From: a bacterium
Lineage (GTDB): Bacteria; Armatimonadota; Fimbriimonadia; Fimbriimonadales; Fimbriimonadaceae
DNA length: 64,000 nt
Reading direction: 5' to 3'
NCBI GenBank assembly: GCA_027485645.1
Contig: JAIXQR010000007.1
Coordinates: 186,001-250,000, forward strand
How positions within the stretch are numbered: the stretch's first letter is position 1; every line of letters starts with the position of its first letter. The notes under the pieces are model-generated. The model ran no database searches. It was not told where the DNA came from and saw only the letters and a list, made by a program, of their open reading frames with translations. Made by a program: the position numbers and the translations under genes. Of the stretch, positions 47,960-56,425 are shown piece by piece.

Positions 47960-50179
47960 ATGGACTCGCCCAACCGTGACCAATCCGCAAGGGTGTCGGA
48001 TGAGTTTGATGCGCTTTTGGCCCTGATTTCCGAACGGCGGCCCGAGGCAAATCTAGCCCGAATTCGACGCGCCTTTGACTATTCTCGCGAAGCGCACAGC
48101 GAGCAAGTTCGCTCTTCTGGCGAACCCTACATCCTGCATCCGATCGCCGTCGCGCACATCTTGGCTGATCTCAGCATGGATGACGACACTATTTGTGCCG
48201 CCCTCCTCCACGACGTGCTCGAAGACTGTCCCCAAGCCACGTACGCGGAGATCAAACGCGAATTCGGGGAAGAAGTCGTCGAGCTCGTCGAGTCGGTGAC
48301 GAAGCTAAAACTCGACGATAAGCCGGAACATACGGCTCGCGAACGTGCCGCCGCCAAGACTGCCCGCACCGCCGAAACGCTTCGAAAAATGCTCCTCGCG
48401 ATGTCGAAAGACTTTCGCGTCATGGTCATCAAACTCGCAGACCGGCTGCACAACATGATGACGCTGGACGCGTTGCCGCCGGCAAAACGAACGCGGATCG
48501 CAAACGAGACCCTCGATGTCTATGCCCCCTTAGCTGCCCGCTTGGGAATCTGGCAGATCAAATGGCAACTTGAGGACCTGGCCTTCATGGCTCTTCATCC
48601 ACGGGAGTACCAAGAGGTCAACGACCTCGTTGGCAACACGCGAAAGCAGCGCGAACAAGAGCTGGAAAAGGTCATTGTCGTGCTGAAGGAGACCTGCCTC
48701 GAAAAGGGTGTGAGTCTCGTTGACATTCGCGGAAGGCCCAAACACCTGTTTTCGATCTGGAACAAGATGGTGCGGCAGGGGCTAGATTTCGAGGAAATTT
48801 ACGACCTTCTTGCGTTGCGCATCATCGTCGAAACGATCCCAGATTGCTACGTGGCCCTCGGCGCGGTGAACGAAAGCTACGTCCCAATCCCGCAGCTGTT
48901 CTACGATTACATCGCCCGCCCGAAGCCGAACGGCTATCAGTCCCTGCACACCAAAGTCATCGGTCCGAATGGGCAACCGCTCGAAATCCAGATTCGAACC
49001 AAGGAGATGCACCAAATTTCCGAGTTCGGCGTCGCCGCCCACTGGAGCTACAAGGAAGGCAAAGCCGCAGCGGACGAACAGAAGCGACTGCAAAACCTGC
49101 GACAGCAGCTCTTCGACTGGTCCTCTGACTCGCGCACGAGCAGCGATTTCCTCCGCACCCTCTCCACGGATCTTTTCAGCGAGCAAACCTTTGTCTTCAC
49201 GCCGAAGGGAGATGTCATTGACCTTCCCGCTGATTCAACGCCGGTGGACTTTGCATTCCGAGTTCACACCGAACTGGGAATGACCCTCATCGGCGCCCGA
49301 ATCAACGGACAGATGATCCCTCTCAGCACTCGGCTCAAGAATGGCGACGTTGTCGAGATCATCAACCGGTCCAACGCTTCGCCGAGCATGGACTGGCTTG
49401 AGTTCGTAAAGAGCGCCCATGCTCGCAGCAAGCTCCGCACGCACTTCCGCAAGCAGACCCGCAACGAAGACGCCAGCCGCGGCCGAGAACTGCTTGAGAA
49501 AGAACTGAAGTCATTCGGCCTCGAGCCCAAACAGTATCTCGGAGAGGATAAGTTGCGGGCGGTTGCCGAGCAGCTTGATAGTTGCGACTCGGCCCAGGAT
49601 GTTCTGGCCAAGCTTGGCTCCGGGCTCGTCTCCGTTCAGAACGTCGTCGAAAAGCTTCGCGGCAATCCAAGCGAGCGACCAAAGCTCGATCGAATCGAAG
49701 TTACCAAGACCAAGGAAGGCAAGCTTGCTCTTCACGGCGACGGTGTCGATGGCATCTTGGTGAGCCGGTCGAAGTGCTGCAGCCCAATTCCGGGAGACGA
49801 GGTTGTGGGCTACGTGACCCGCGGCCGAGGGATCATGGTCCACCGAAAGGTCTGTCCGAACGCCATGGCATACGTCGCCAGCGAGCCCGAGCGCCTCATG
49901 CCGTACGCCTGGCCAAAGGACGGCAACGTCTACCCGGTGCCGCTTCGAATCCTTGCCGTGAACCGCCTTGGCCTTCTCATGGACGTTTCGACAATCTTCG
50001 GCGAAACAAAGACCAACGTCTCCGGCCTCAAAGCGCATCCGTTGCCGAACCAAACGTACGAGATCAACGTGGCGATTGACGTGATGGACACCGAGCACCT
50101 GAATCACGTCATGACGCGCATCTCGAACCTGAGCGACATTCTGAGCATCTTGCGGATGTTTAGCCGGGTGGGCAAGTAA
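47960..50179 (+). CDS. rel: Bifunctional (p)ppGpp synthetase/hydrolase (RelA/SpoT family)
   Basis: The 739-residue Rel protein has all domains in order. The HD hydrolase is intact (HP at 60-61; His84-Asp85 and Glu88-Asp89 in ALLHDVLED). The synthetase follows with RPKPNGYQSLHTKVIGPNG. Then come the TGS domain (VFTPKGDVIDLPADSTPVDFAFRVHTELG), a conserved CC motif (SRSKCCSPIPGDEVVGYVTRGRGIMVHR) and a C-terminal ACT domain. It makes and breaks the stringent-response alarmone. No other Rel homologue is in the window. The dtd start overlaps its last base. Confidence 0.96.
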   Translation: MDSPNRDQSARVSDEFDALLALISERRPEANLARIRRAFDYSREAHSEQVRSSGEPYILHPIAVAHILADLSMDDDTICAALLHDVLEDCPQATYAEIKREFGEEVVELVESVTKLKLDDKPEHTARERAAAKTARTAETLRKMLLAMSKDFRVMVIKLADRLHNMMTLDALPPAKRTRIANETLDVYAPLAARLGIWQIKWQLEDLAFMALHPREYQEVNDLVGNTRKQREQELEKVIVVLKETCLEKGVSLVDIRGRPKHLFSIWNKMVRQGLDFEEIYDLLALRIIVETIPDCYVALGAVNESYVPIPQLFYDYIARPKPNGYQSLHTKVIGPNGQPLEIQIRTKEMHQISEFGVAAHWSYKEGKAAADEQKRLQNLRQQLFDWSSDSRTSSDFLRTLSTDLFSEQTFVFTPKGDVIDLPADSTPVDFAFRVHTELGMTLIGARINGQMIPLSTRLKNGDVVEIINRSNASPSMDWLEFVKSAHARSKLRTHFRKQTRNEDASRGRELLEKELKSFGLEPKQYLGEDKLRAVAEQLDSCDSAQDVLAKLGSGLVSVQNVVEKLRGNPSERPKLDRIEVTKTKEGKLALHGDGVDGILVSRSKCCSPIPGDEVVGYVTRGRGIMVHRKVCPNAMAYVASEPERLMPYAWPKDGNVYPVPLRILAVNRLGLLMDVSTIFGETKTNVSGLKAHPLPNQTYEINVAIDVMDTEHLNHVMTRISNLSDILSILRMFSRVGK

Positions 50180-50634
50180 TGCGAGTGATCATTCAGCGAG
50201 TGTCTTCTGCTTCGGTGGCGGTAGACGGCGAGATCGTGGGTTCCTGCGGACCGGGGTTACTTCTTCTTGTAGGCGTTCATCGGGACGACGACTCGAATGG
50301 TCTGAAGAAGGTGGCGGACAAAGTCACGAACATGCGGATTTTTAACGACGCAGAGGGGAAGATGAACCTCTCGTTGCTCGATCTGCCCGAGTCTGAGCGA
50401 GGAATCTTGGCGGTGTCCAACTTCACCGTTTACGGCAATGCGGAGAAGAGCCGTCGGCCAAGTTTCTCCGAATCGGCGGGCTATGAAAAGGCGAGCGAAC
50501 TGTTCGCGCAATTCGTTTCCGTGCTGAAGGAGACCGGCATTCCGGTCGGCACAGGGGTCTTCGGAGCAGACATGCAAGTGTCCCTCGTCAACGATGGTCC
50601 CGTGACTTTGGTGTTGGATGTCCCGACGGCATGA
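50179..50634 (+). CDS. dtd: D-aminoacyl-tRNA deacylase
   Basis: The 151-residue enzyme removes D-amino acids from tRNA. It opens MRVIIQRVSSASVAVDGE and contains GLLLLVGVHRDD, SNFTVYGNAEKSRRPSFSESA (usually SQFTLYG) and the C-terminal VSLVNDGPVTLVLD, where the family normally has NSGPVT or NDGPVT with the Gly-cisPro motif. Its ATG shares one base with the rel stop codon (TAATG), so the two are coupled, a common rel-dtd arrangement. Confidence 0.95.
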   Translation: MRVIIQRVSSASVAVDGEIVGSCGPGLLLLVGVHRDDDSNGLKKVADKVTNMRIFNDAEGKMNLSLLDLPESERGILAVSNFTVYGNAEKSRRPSFSESAGYEKASELFAQFVSVLKETGIPVGTGVFGADMQVSLVNDGPVTLVLDVPTA

Positions 50635-50692
50635 AACCCCAATCCAAAGCGTTCGTCAGAACGAGTGGTTCAGAAAGGAGCCAGCGGAATTC

Positions 50693-51304
50693 ATGGAAGG
50701 AATTGTGAGCACAATGGGAGCAACCGCCACCGGTCGGCTTGAGCTTGAGTCCGACGAGCGGCTAGTTCAACGGGCGCGGAGCGGGGAATACGAGGCGTTT
50801 GAGCACCTGTTCGATCGCCACCGGGTTTTGGTCTACCGATTCGCGTACCAAATGGTCGGTCGGAGAGACGACGCGGAAGACATGGTGCAGGAAGCCTTTG
50901 TTCGCGCCTACCAAAATTTGCACCGTTACCGCGACGAGGCTAAGTTCACGACCTGGCTACTCCGCATCGTGACCAACCTCTGCACCGATCAGGCGCGAAT
51001 GAGTCAGCGCCGAACGAACCTTGAACAAAAGGAAGCCGCCGGTGCCTTGGATTGGATGACCGTGGGAATGACCAACGACCCGGTACAGAATCTCGAAGAT
51101 GAGCGACGCAAGGCGGCGCTGAGATCGGCATTGAACGCCCTTCCGGCCCATCACCGCACGATGATCGTCCTTCGTGATCTAGAAGAGCGAGAATATCCAG
51201 AAATCGCCAAAATTATAGGATGTACGATTGGTGGCGCAAAGCTGCGCGTCCTTCGTGCTCGAAGAGCGTTAAGGGATCGAATCGCTCCCCTGTTGGCACA
51301 GTAA
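50693..51304 (+). CDS. RNA polymerase sigma factor, ECF (SigE/RpoE-like)
   Basis: Read from ATG 50693, ten bases after AAGGAG, the protein has 203 residues; ATG 50714 is an alternative. Region 2 is clear (YEAFEHLFDRHRVLVYRFAYQMVGRRDDAEDMVQEAFVRAYQNL), with the DAEDMVQEAF core-binding helix. Region 4 has the HTH ALNALPAHHRTMIVLRDLEEREYPEIAKIIGCTIGGAKLRVLRARRALR. It recruits RNA polymerase to stress-type promoters. The next two genes, a membrane anti-sigma candidate and a PDZ protein, probably belong to the same regulatory unit. Confidence 0.93.
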   Translation: MEGIVSTMGATATGRLELESDERLVQRARSGEYEAFEHLFDRHRVLVYRFAYQMVGRRDDAEDMVQEAFVRAYQNLHRYRDEAKFTTWLLRIVTNLCTDQARMSQRRTNLEQKEAAGALDWMTVGMTNDPVQNLEDERRKAALRSALNALPAHHRTMIVLRDLEEREYPEIAKIIGCTIGGAKLRVLRARRALRDRIAPLLAQ

Positions 51305-51306
51305 AC

Positions 51307-52056
51307 ATGAGAAACAAACGAGATCAAGAGTTACTGCGATATGCCTTCGGAGAGCTAGAAGAAAGCAAGACCGAGGCTTTGCGCGAAAAGGCAATGCACG
51401 ACGCCGAGCTGGCGAAGGAATTGCAGACCCAAGAGCGATTTGCCGTCAGCCTGAACCTTCTCAAGGAAGTTCCGGAAGATCAATACTCCAAGGAGCGACT
51501 CCGCGCGGCAATTCTCGAACGCTGTCTTGAACCGCGAGAACCCGCACGAGCGAAGCTCGGTTGGCTTTGGATGCCGGCGGTTGCCTTTACGCTGACCTTC
51601 GCCATCATGCTGCTGCCATCGCTAAAACCGAAGGCGGAGCCGATGGTCGTGAAGGATCCAAACCCGATGCGCATCCAAGCTCCGACGCCGGTCGTTTTGA
51701 ACCGAAACGCCGTGTCTCGCTCGACTCCGGCGGTTCAGATCCAGAAGGCGCCTGAGCCATCCACCGCTGCCCTTGCGTCCGCTCCGGTCTCGCAGAAATG
51801 GAGTCCAAAGCGGAGCCGCAAGCAATACGCAACGCTCGTTGCGTCGCGCAGCGGAGAGAGAGCGGAGTCACCCACTCTGCCGGTTCCTCAGGCTCCCGCC
51901 GTGAAGGGTACTGCAAAGAACACTAAGCCAGACTCGGATCCGGTGTTGTTGCCCCCCTCAAACGATGAGCCGATTGTTATCATCGGAACCTTGCCCGACT
52001 CTCCGGGACGGGCCACGGAAACGGAGGCCGTAACTGGTGTCCTTGTCGGCGGCTAG
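51307..52056 (+). CDS. Putative membrane anti-sigma factor
   Basis: The product is 249 residues from ATG 51307, two bases after the sigma stop codon. The N-terminal 80 residues are helical and charged (LLRYAFGELEESKTEALREKAMHDAELAKELQ), like the cytosolic sigma-binding part of RseA/RskA-type proteins, although the zinc-binding HxxxCxxC motif is absent. A membrane segment follows at about 85-104, then a Pro/Ala/Ser-rich periplasmic tail of about 145 residues ending VIIGTLPDSPGRATETEAVTG. Function is inferred from position and layout. Confidence 0.7.
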   Translation: MRNKRDQELLRYAFGELEESKTEALREKAMHDAELAKELQTQERFAVSLNLLKEVPEDQYSKERLRAAILERCLEPREPARAKLGWLWMPAVAFTLTFAIMLLPSLKPKAEPMVVKDPNPMRIQAPTPVVLNRNAVSRSTPAVQIQKAPEPSTAALASAPVSQKWSPKRSRKQYATLVASRSGERAESPTLPVPQAPAVKGTAKNTKPDSDPVLLPPSNDEPIVIIGTLPDSPGRATETEAVTGVLVGG

Positions 52057-53068
52057 TCTGCTCGCTTCGATGTCCTTGCTGGCCCCTGGCTGGCAAGGAT
52101 TCCAGCCGCAGGCAACGCAGTCAGCGTCGCTCGCCAAGCCGCTTCGTGTGGAAGCAGACGCCGACAAGGTCGGCTGGTCCACGCTCAAGCCGTCGTTGCT
52201 GATGGTGCGGACTGACGGTGTCGTTCGCGGTGTTGCTGGACTCATCGATGCCCGTGGACTTTATGTCGTCAGTCGATACGCCGTCCGAGGCAATCGGATT
52301 GATGCCGTCGATTACGAGGGGCAAACCGTTAAAGTCACCCTCCTTAAGGTTGATGAGCTTAGTGACCTTGCCCTGATCCAGCGCGACACGGCGGTCACAG
52401 GAAGCCAAATTTTGGAACCGGCGAGTGAGATCAAGGTCGGCGAACTCATTTATGCCGTACTGCCGGACGGAATGTTTAGGGTCGAACTATCCAGCACCGA
52501 ACTGATCGGTGTCTCGACCGAGCGCCGCCGAACGGTGCCCGTCATCCGAATCGCCCTTGAGCAACCGGAGCAGAACTACGAGACCGCGCTCTTCGTCCGA
52601 GGATTTCAGTTCTATGGCGGACTCAGCTCGGTTCGAACCGAACTGCAACAGTCAATGCCATCGTTGAGAGAAAGGCCAAGCCAGCAAGGATTCCTCAACC
52701 AATCGCAGTTTGCGCCGGGATTCTTGACCGTTGGTTACATGACGAGTCCAACGCTTTCGAATCGAGTTGTACGCGGATTCCGTTCTCCAACGCGAACCGT
52801 GGCGCACCCCTATCTGGGCTGTATCTGCCGCGACTCGCTCTCGGGCGGCGCTGAACTTGTGGTTGTGGAGCCGGGCTCTGCGGCAGAAAAGGCCGGTCTT
52901 CGGGTGGGAGATGTCCTCGTTCGAATCGGCGATTACTCGGTGCGCAATCAGTACGAGTACGCCCGCGCCATGTTCAAGCAGGTACCGAACACGGAACTGA
53001 GGATCGACTTCTTCCGCCAAGGCGTGCGCCGACGCACCACAGCCGTAGTTGGTACGCTGGCCGATTAA
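52037..53068 (+). CDS. HtrA-like pseudoprotease with PDZ domain
   Basis: The 343-residue protein starts at GTG 52037, overlapping the anti-sigma gene by 20 bases. It begins with a hydrophobic signal-like stretch. Residues about 45-200 keep a trypsin-like outline (GVAGLIDARGLYVVSRYAV; DELSDLALIQ with Asp110), but the catalytic His position is Tyr81 and no GNSGG serine motif exists near 185-195. Residues 255-340 form a PDZ domain (YLGCICRD, ELVVVEPGSAAEKAGLRVGDVLVRIGDYSV). It is likely a periplasmic sensor or scaffold rather than a protease. Its stop codon interlocks with recJ (TTAA). Confidence 0.75.
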   Translation: MSLSAASLLASMSLLAPGWQGFQPQATQSASLAKPLRVEADADKVGWSTLKPSLLMVRTDGVVRGVAGLIDARGLYVVSRYAVRGNRIDAVDYEGQTVKVTLLKVDELSDLALIQRDTAVTGSQILEPASEIKVGELIYAVLPDGMFRVELSSTELIGVSTERRRTVPVIRIALEQPEQNYETALFVRGFQFYGGLSSVRTELQQSMPSLRERPSQQGFLNQSQFAPGFLTVGYMTSPTLSNRVVRGFRSPTRTVAHPYLGCICRDSLSGGAELVVVEPGSAAEKAGLRVGDVLVRIGDYSVRNQYEYARAMFKQVPNTELRIDFFRQGVRRRTTAVVGTLAD

Positions 53069-54780
53069 GCCGGTCGAACGCCCTTAACCCGCCACCGGAA
53101 CGTTCGACGCCCATTGAACTCGTTGATCTCTGGCTGAACCGCCAGATCAACGCGCGCACCGGTCCCGAGGGAAGAGAAGTACTCGCCCTGTCCGAAGCAA
53201 ATGGCATCGACGTTCCCGCCGGAATCCGGTCGCAGCACCACGTTCACGTGCGCTGGGTTCTTCATCGGGCGGATCGAGCCGATCGTGATGTCCCGCACCA
53301 AGAACGTCGGTTCAGGGTTCCCAATACCGAATGGGGAAAGACCGTCGATTTCGGCGAGGACTCGCTCGTTGACTTCTTCCGCTTTCGCTTCAATGTCGGT
53401 TTTGATCGTCGGAACGAAGTCCGACTCCTGAAGAGTCTTCCGGGCAATCTCGTCCATCCGCTTTCGGATCTCGGCAAGGTTCTCTTTCGGGAAGCTGCAT
53501 CCGGCCGCTAAAGCATGGCCACCGCCGTCCATCAAGTCCTTAAGCTCATGCATGGCGTGAGCGAGATGGAAACCTTCGATGCTTCGTGCCGAGCCTTTGA
53601 GCTTTCCGGACTCGGGGTCTACCGTAAGCACGAAAGTAGGTCGACGGTATTCCTCAAGGACTTTGCCGGCGGCGAGCCCAACCACTCCAGGGCCCCAGCC
53701 TTCCTTGGCGACCATGATGACGAAGGAATCGGATAGACCTTGCTCTCGGACCTCTTCGATCGCCTCTCGGGTGGTCTTCTCCTGCTCCAGCTTGCGCTGT
53801 TGGTTGTGCTCTTCAAGGACGCCCGCGAGCTCTCGTGATTCGGTTTCGTCGGCGCTAACGAGAAGGCGGTACGCCATCTTCGCGTCGTCAATTCTTCCGA
53901 CCGCGTTGAGGCGTGGGGCGAGCTGAAAGCCGATGTGGGTGGCTTTCAAAGTTTGATGGGTGAGGCCGGCGACGGCCAGCAGCGCGCGGACCCCGGTTTT
54001 GTCGGAATCGGAAATCCGTTCCACCCCGAACTTGGCAATCACGCGGTTCTCGTCGACCAGGGGCATCATATCTGCCACCGTTCCCAGCGCAGCGAGGTCG
54101 ACAAAGCGCCGGTAAAACACGTCTTCGCTGTGTCCCAGGTCTCGAAACAGCCCCGCGCACAATTTGAGCGCTACACCGGCCCCTGAGAGCTCATTAAATG
54201 GGTAAGTCGAATCCGAACGGTGCGGATTGACGATCGCGTGAGCGATCGGAAGAGTCGGCTTTGGCTGGTGGTGGTCCGTGATAACCACTCGCATCCCAAG
54301 CTCTCGGGCCTTCGCGACCTGTTCGTGCGCAGAGATTCCGCAGTCGCAGGTCAGGAACAACTTGGCGCCCATCGCATGGGCCTTATCGACCGCTTCAGGG
54401 TGAATCCCGTAGCCTTCGAGCATTCGGTGCGGCACGTGGGCATGTACGTTCGCGCCGAGTTTGTTGAGGAAGCGATAGAGGATCGCAGTGCTGGTCACGC
54501 CGTCCGCATCGTAGTCTCCGTGAACGTAGATCAGCGACTTTTCCTGGACCGCGCCTAGAATTTCTGCCTTTGCGAGTTCGTAATCTGGCAGCAACGAGGG
54601 ATCGTGTAGGCGGTGAAGCGATGGGTTGAGAAAGACTTGAGCCTCGCTGGGGTCCGAGTAGCCACGGTTCGCCAGCAATGCGGCCACCAGCGGAGTGATT
54701 TTGAGCTCAGAACTGAGGCGCGCCTCGGCTGCAGCATCTCGCTCACCGGTGATCCATTTGGCAGGAAAGATGCGGGACAT
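53065..54780 (-). CDS. recJ: Single-stranded-DNA-specific 5'-3' exonuclease RecJ
   Basis: The 571-residue protein is of typical length. DHH-family motifs are present: HGDYDADGVTS (87-97), TCDCGIS, VITDHHQPKP (Asp169-His170-His171), NPHRSDSTYPFNELSGAGVALKL, then the DHHA1 domain with MDGGGHALAAGC and a C-terminal OB fold (VNVVLRPDSGGNVDAICFGQGEYF). It degrades single-stranded DNA in RecF-type recombination and in mismatch and base excision repair. It is separated from nusG upstream by a terminator. Confidence 0.96.
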   Translation of the reverse strand: MSRIFPAKWITGERDAAAEARLSSELKITPLVAALLANRGYSDPSEAQVFLNPSLHRLHDPSLLPDYELAKAEILGAVQEKSLIYVHGDYDADGVTSTAILYRFLNKLGANVHAHVPHRMLEGYGIHPEAVDKAHAMGAKLFLTCDCGISAHEQVAKARELGMRVVITDHHQPKPTLPIAHAIVNPHRSDSTYPFNELSGAGVALKLCAGLFRDLGHSEDVFYRRFVDLAALGTVADMMPLVDENRVIAKFGVERISDSDKTGVRALLAVAGLTHQTLKATHIGFQLAPRLNAVGRIDDAKMAYRLLVSADETESRELAGVLEEHNQQRKLEQEKTTREAIEEVREQGLSDSFVIMVAKEGWGPGVVGLAAGKVLEEYRRPTFVLTVDPESGKLKGSARSIEGFHLAHAMHELKDLMDGGGHALAAGCSFPKENLAEIRKRMDEIARKTLQESDFVPTIKTDIEAKAEEVNERVLAEIDGLSPFGIGNPEPTFLVRDITIGSIRPMKNPAHVNVVLRPDSGGNVDAICFGQGEYFSSLGTGARVDLAVQPEINEFNGRRTFRWRVKGVRPA

Positions 54781-54815
54781 AGATAGTTAGGACGGGTTCG
54801 GCCAAGCGATCTGAC

Positions 54816-54866
54816 CGCCAAAAAGTGAAACGGCCCCGTGCTGCACAGATCGTGCAGCGCAGGGCC
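54816..54866 (-). terminator. Rho-independent terminator after nusG
   Basis: A long stem of 16 pairs (54828-54844 with 54850-54866, one internal mismatch and one G-U) closes a five-base loop. On the minus strand it is followed by TTTCACTTTTTGG. It starts 17 bases after the nusG stop codon and separates secE-nusG from recJ. Confidence 0.88.
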
Positions 54867-54882
54867 GTCCTCAAACGAATGG

Positions 54883-55410
54883 TTAGAGTTTTTCGACCTG
54901 GTTGAAGTCGAGCTCGACCGGGGTGTCTCGACCAAAGATGTTGATGAGAACCTTGAGCTTTTCCTTTTCTGGACTGACTTCTTCGATCTTTCCGGTGAAG
55001 TCGCTGAACGGCCCTTCCACAACGCGGATGGCGTCGCTCTTGTTCCAGTTGACCTTCGGTGCCTCTCGGCTGGCCTCAAGATTCTTCTGGATGCGGCTGA
55101 CTTCATAGTCTTCAAGCGGAACAGGCTTGTTGCCGCTCTGAACGAAGCCGGTGACTCCGGTGGTGGACTTAACGAGCTTGAAGGCTTCGTCCGTCATCAT
55201 CATTTGAACGAGGATGTAGCCGGGGAAGACCTTTCGATCGAGCTCGTATCGCTTACCGTTACGCGTGGACATTTCGCGCTCGGTTGGAATAAGGATGTCG
55301 TAGATGTCGAGACCCCAAATGCCTTCTACTTGAGCGCGGCGAGTGAGAACGTCTCGAACTTTGTTTTCATGGCCGGCAATCGTGTGCACGGCGTACCATG
55401 ATTTTGGCAT
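54883..55410 (-). CDS. nusG: Transcription termination/antitermination factor NusG
   Basis: The 175-residue protein has the NGN domain (SWYAVHTIAGHENKVRDVLTRRA, VFPGYILVQMMM) and the C-terminal KOW motif (DAIRVVEGPFSDFTGKIEEV). It binds RNA polymerase and couples it to Rho or the ribosome. It lies three bases after secE, the usual order, but the ribosomal protein genes rplK and rplA that normally follow are replaced by a terminator and recJ. Confidence 0.97.
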   Translation of the reverse strand: MPKSWYAVHTIAGHENKVRDVLTRRAQVEGIWGLDIYDILIPTEREMSTRNGKRYELDRKVFPGYILVQMMMTDEAFKLVKSTTGVTGFVQSGNKPVPLEDYEVSRIQKNLEASREAPKVNWNKSDAIRVVEGPFSDFTGKIEEVSPEKEKLKVLINIFGRDTPVELDFNQVEKL

Positions 55411-55413
55411 TTG

Positions 55414-55680
55414 TTAGATGGTCCCTTTTGTGATGAGCTTGGTCAGAATTTCGAATAATGAGCTCAAGCCGGTAAGGATGGCAACAAGAGCGAGGCAAAC
55501 GGTCAGAACCACCGCGGTCAGTCGGTGGGTTTCTGGAACGGTCGGCCAGTCAACTCTTTTAAGTTCGCGCACCACGTCGTTAAAATACGCCTTTGCGCCT
55601 CGTTTGCTACGCGGCAGAGGTACCGAACCAGTAGTTCGCGGTTCCTTGCCGCCCGATAGGGAGGATGAATCTTGTGCCAT
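55414..55680 (-). CDS. secE: Preprotein translocase subunit SecE
   Basis: Read from ATG 55680 the product has 88 residues, a normal small SecE; the longer reading from 55752 is not supported. After a Ser/Gly/Pro-rich start comes the conserved amphipathic helix and hinge (AKAYFNDVVRELKRVDWPTVPETHRLTAVV), then one membrane helix (LALVAILTGLSSLFEILTKL). SecE clamps SecY in the inner membrane. nusG follows immediately. No tRNA-Trp or rpmG was found upstream. Confidence 0.94.
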   Translation of the reverse strand: MAQDSSSLSGGKEPRTTGSVPLPRSKRGAKAYFNDVVRELKRVDWPTVPETHRLTAVVLTVCLALVAILTGLSSLFEILTKLITKGTI

Positions 55681-55840
55681 TAGAATGGGTCCAGCTCCTA
55701 GAAACTGGGGAATGTTGAATGGTACCCCCAAGGGGCCTGCGGTTAGGTCCAAAGCTATCTCTAGATCAAGGCTGAGTCCAGCGAGGTGCTCGGGTATGAA
55801 CCGGTGTACGTTAGTTTTTTGTTGTTAACCTGCACCAATA

Positions 55841-56425
55841 ATGAAAAGTTTTCCCTACAGTGAGCTAGAGAACTTCGTTCTAGCCATGATCGGCGCAGGT
55901 GTTACCTCCGGCTATGCCATGCGCAAGCTTATGCTTCGTCGTCCCGGCAGCCGTTGGAGCGCCGAAAGCGGTTCGATCTACCGGACCTTGAGACGTTTGC
56001 AAGTCCAAGGTCTGGTGATGCTGCGTGGAAAGGCCGGGAATCCGAACCGAGCAAGAAGCGAATACCAGTTGACCGAGCTTGGGGAAACGGTAGTCCAGCA
56101 CTGGCTTACGAGCCCGCCCGAGCAAACCGAGCTTGGTCACCTGGCGGATTCCATGCGAACTCGCGGCTACTTCCTTGAACTCCTGCCCCCAGAAGCAAGA
56201 GTTGAAGTCGTCGCGACTTGGATGAAACAAAGCGATGACTACCTGAAGACGCTTCGTCGTTCCATCGAATCGGAGCCGATGGATACGGAACTGCGAAACA
56301 TGGTTGTTCAGAACCTTCTGTTCCTAGCAACCGCAAGACACGAATGGCTGATCCGATTACACGAGTTTGTTCAAAAACAACCCGTGCAACCGGTCGGTGC
56401 CGAACTTTCCGGCGTTACCGAGTGA
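55841..56425 (+). CDS. PadR-family transcriptional regulator
   Basis: The 194-residue protein has a PadR winged helix: ELENFVLAMIGAGVTSGYAMRKLML, GSIYRTLRRLQVQGLV and the wing RARSEYQLTELGETVVQHWL. The C-terminal helical half (MKQSDDYLKTLRRSIE, NLLFLATARHEWLIRLHEFV) fits the dimerisation domain. PadR proteins usually repress genes for efflux or phenolic acid detoxification, and no such target is adjacent. It diverges from secE and its 3' end overlaps the convergent gre-like gene by 11 bases. Confidence 0.9.
   Translation: MKSFPYSELENFVLAMIGAGVTSGYAMRKLMLRRPGSRWSAESGSIYRTLRRLQVQGLVMLRGKAGNPNRARSEYQLTELGETVVQHWLTSPPEQTELGHLADSMRTRGYFLELLPPEARVEVVATWMKQSDDYLKTLRRSIESEPMDTELRNMVVQNLLFLATARHEWLIRLHEFVQKQPVQPVGAELSGVTE

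Noticed and set aside
55681..55840. Search for tRNA-Trp or rpmG upstream of secE
   Set aside because: No cloverleaf and no bL33-like frame can be made from this stretch; it only separates secE from the divergent padR gene.
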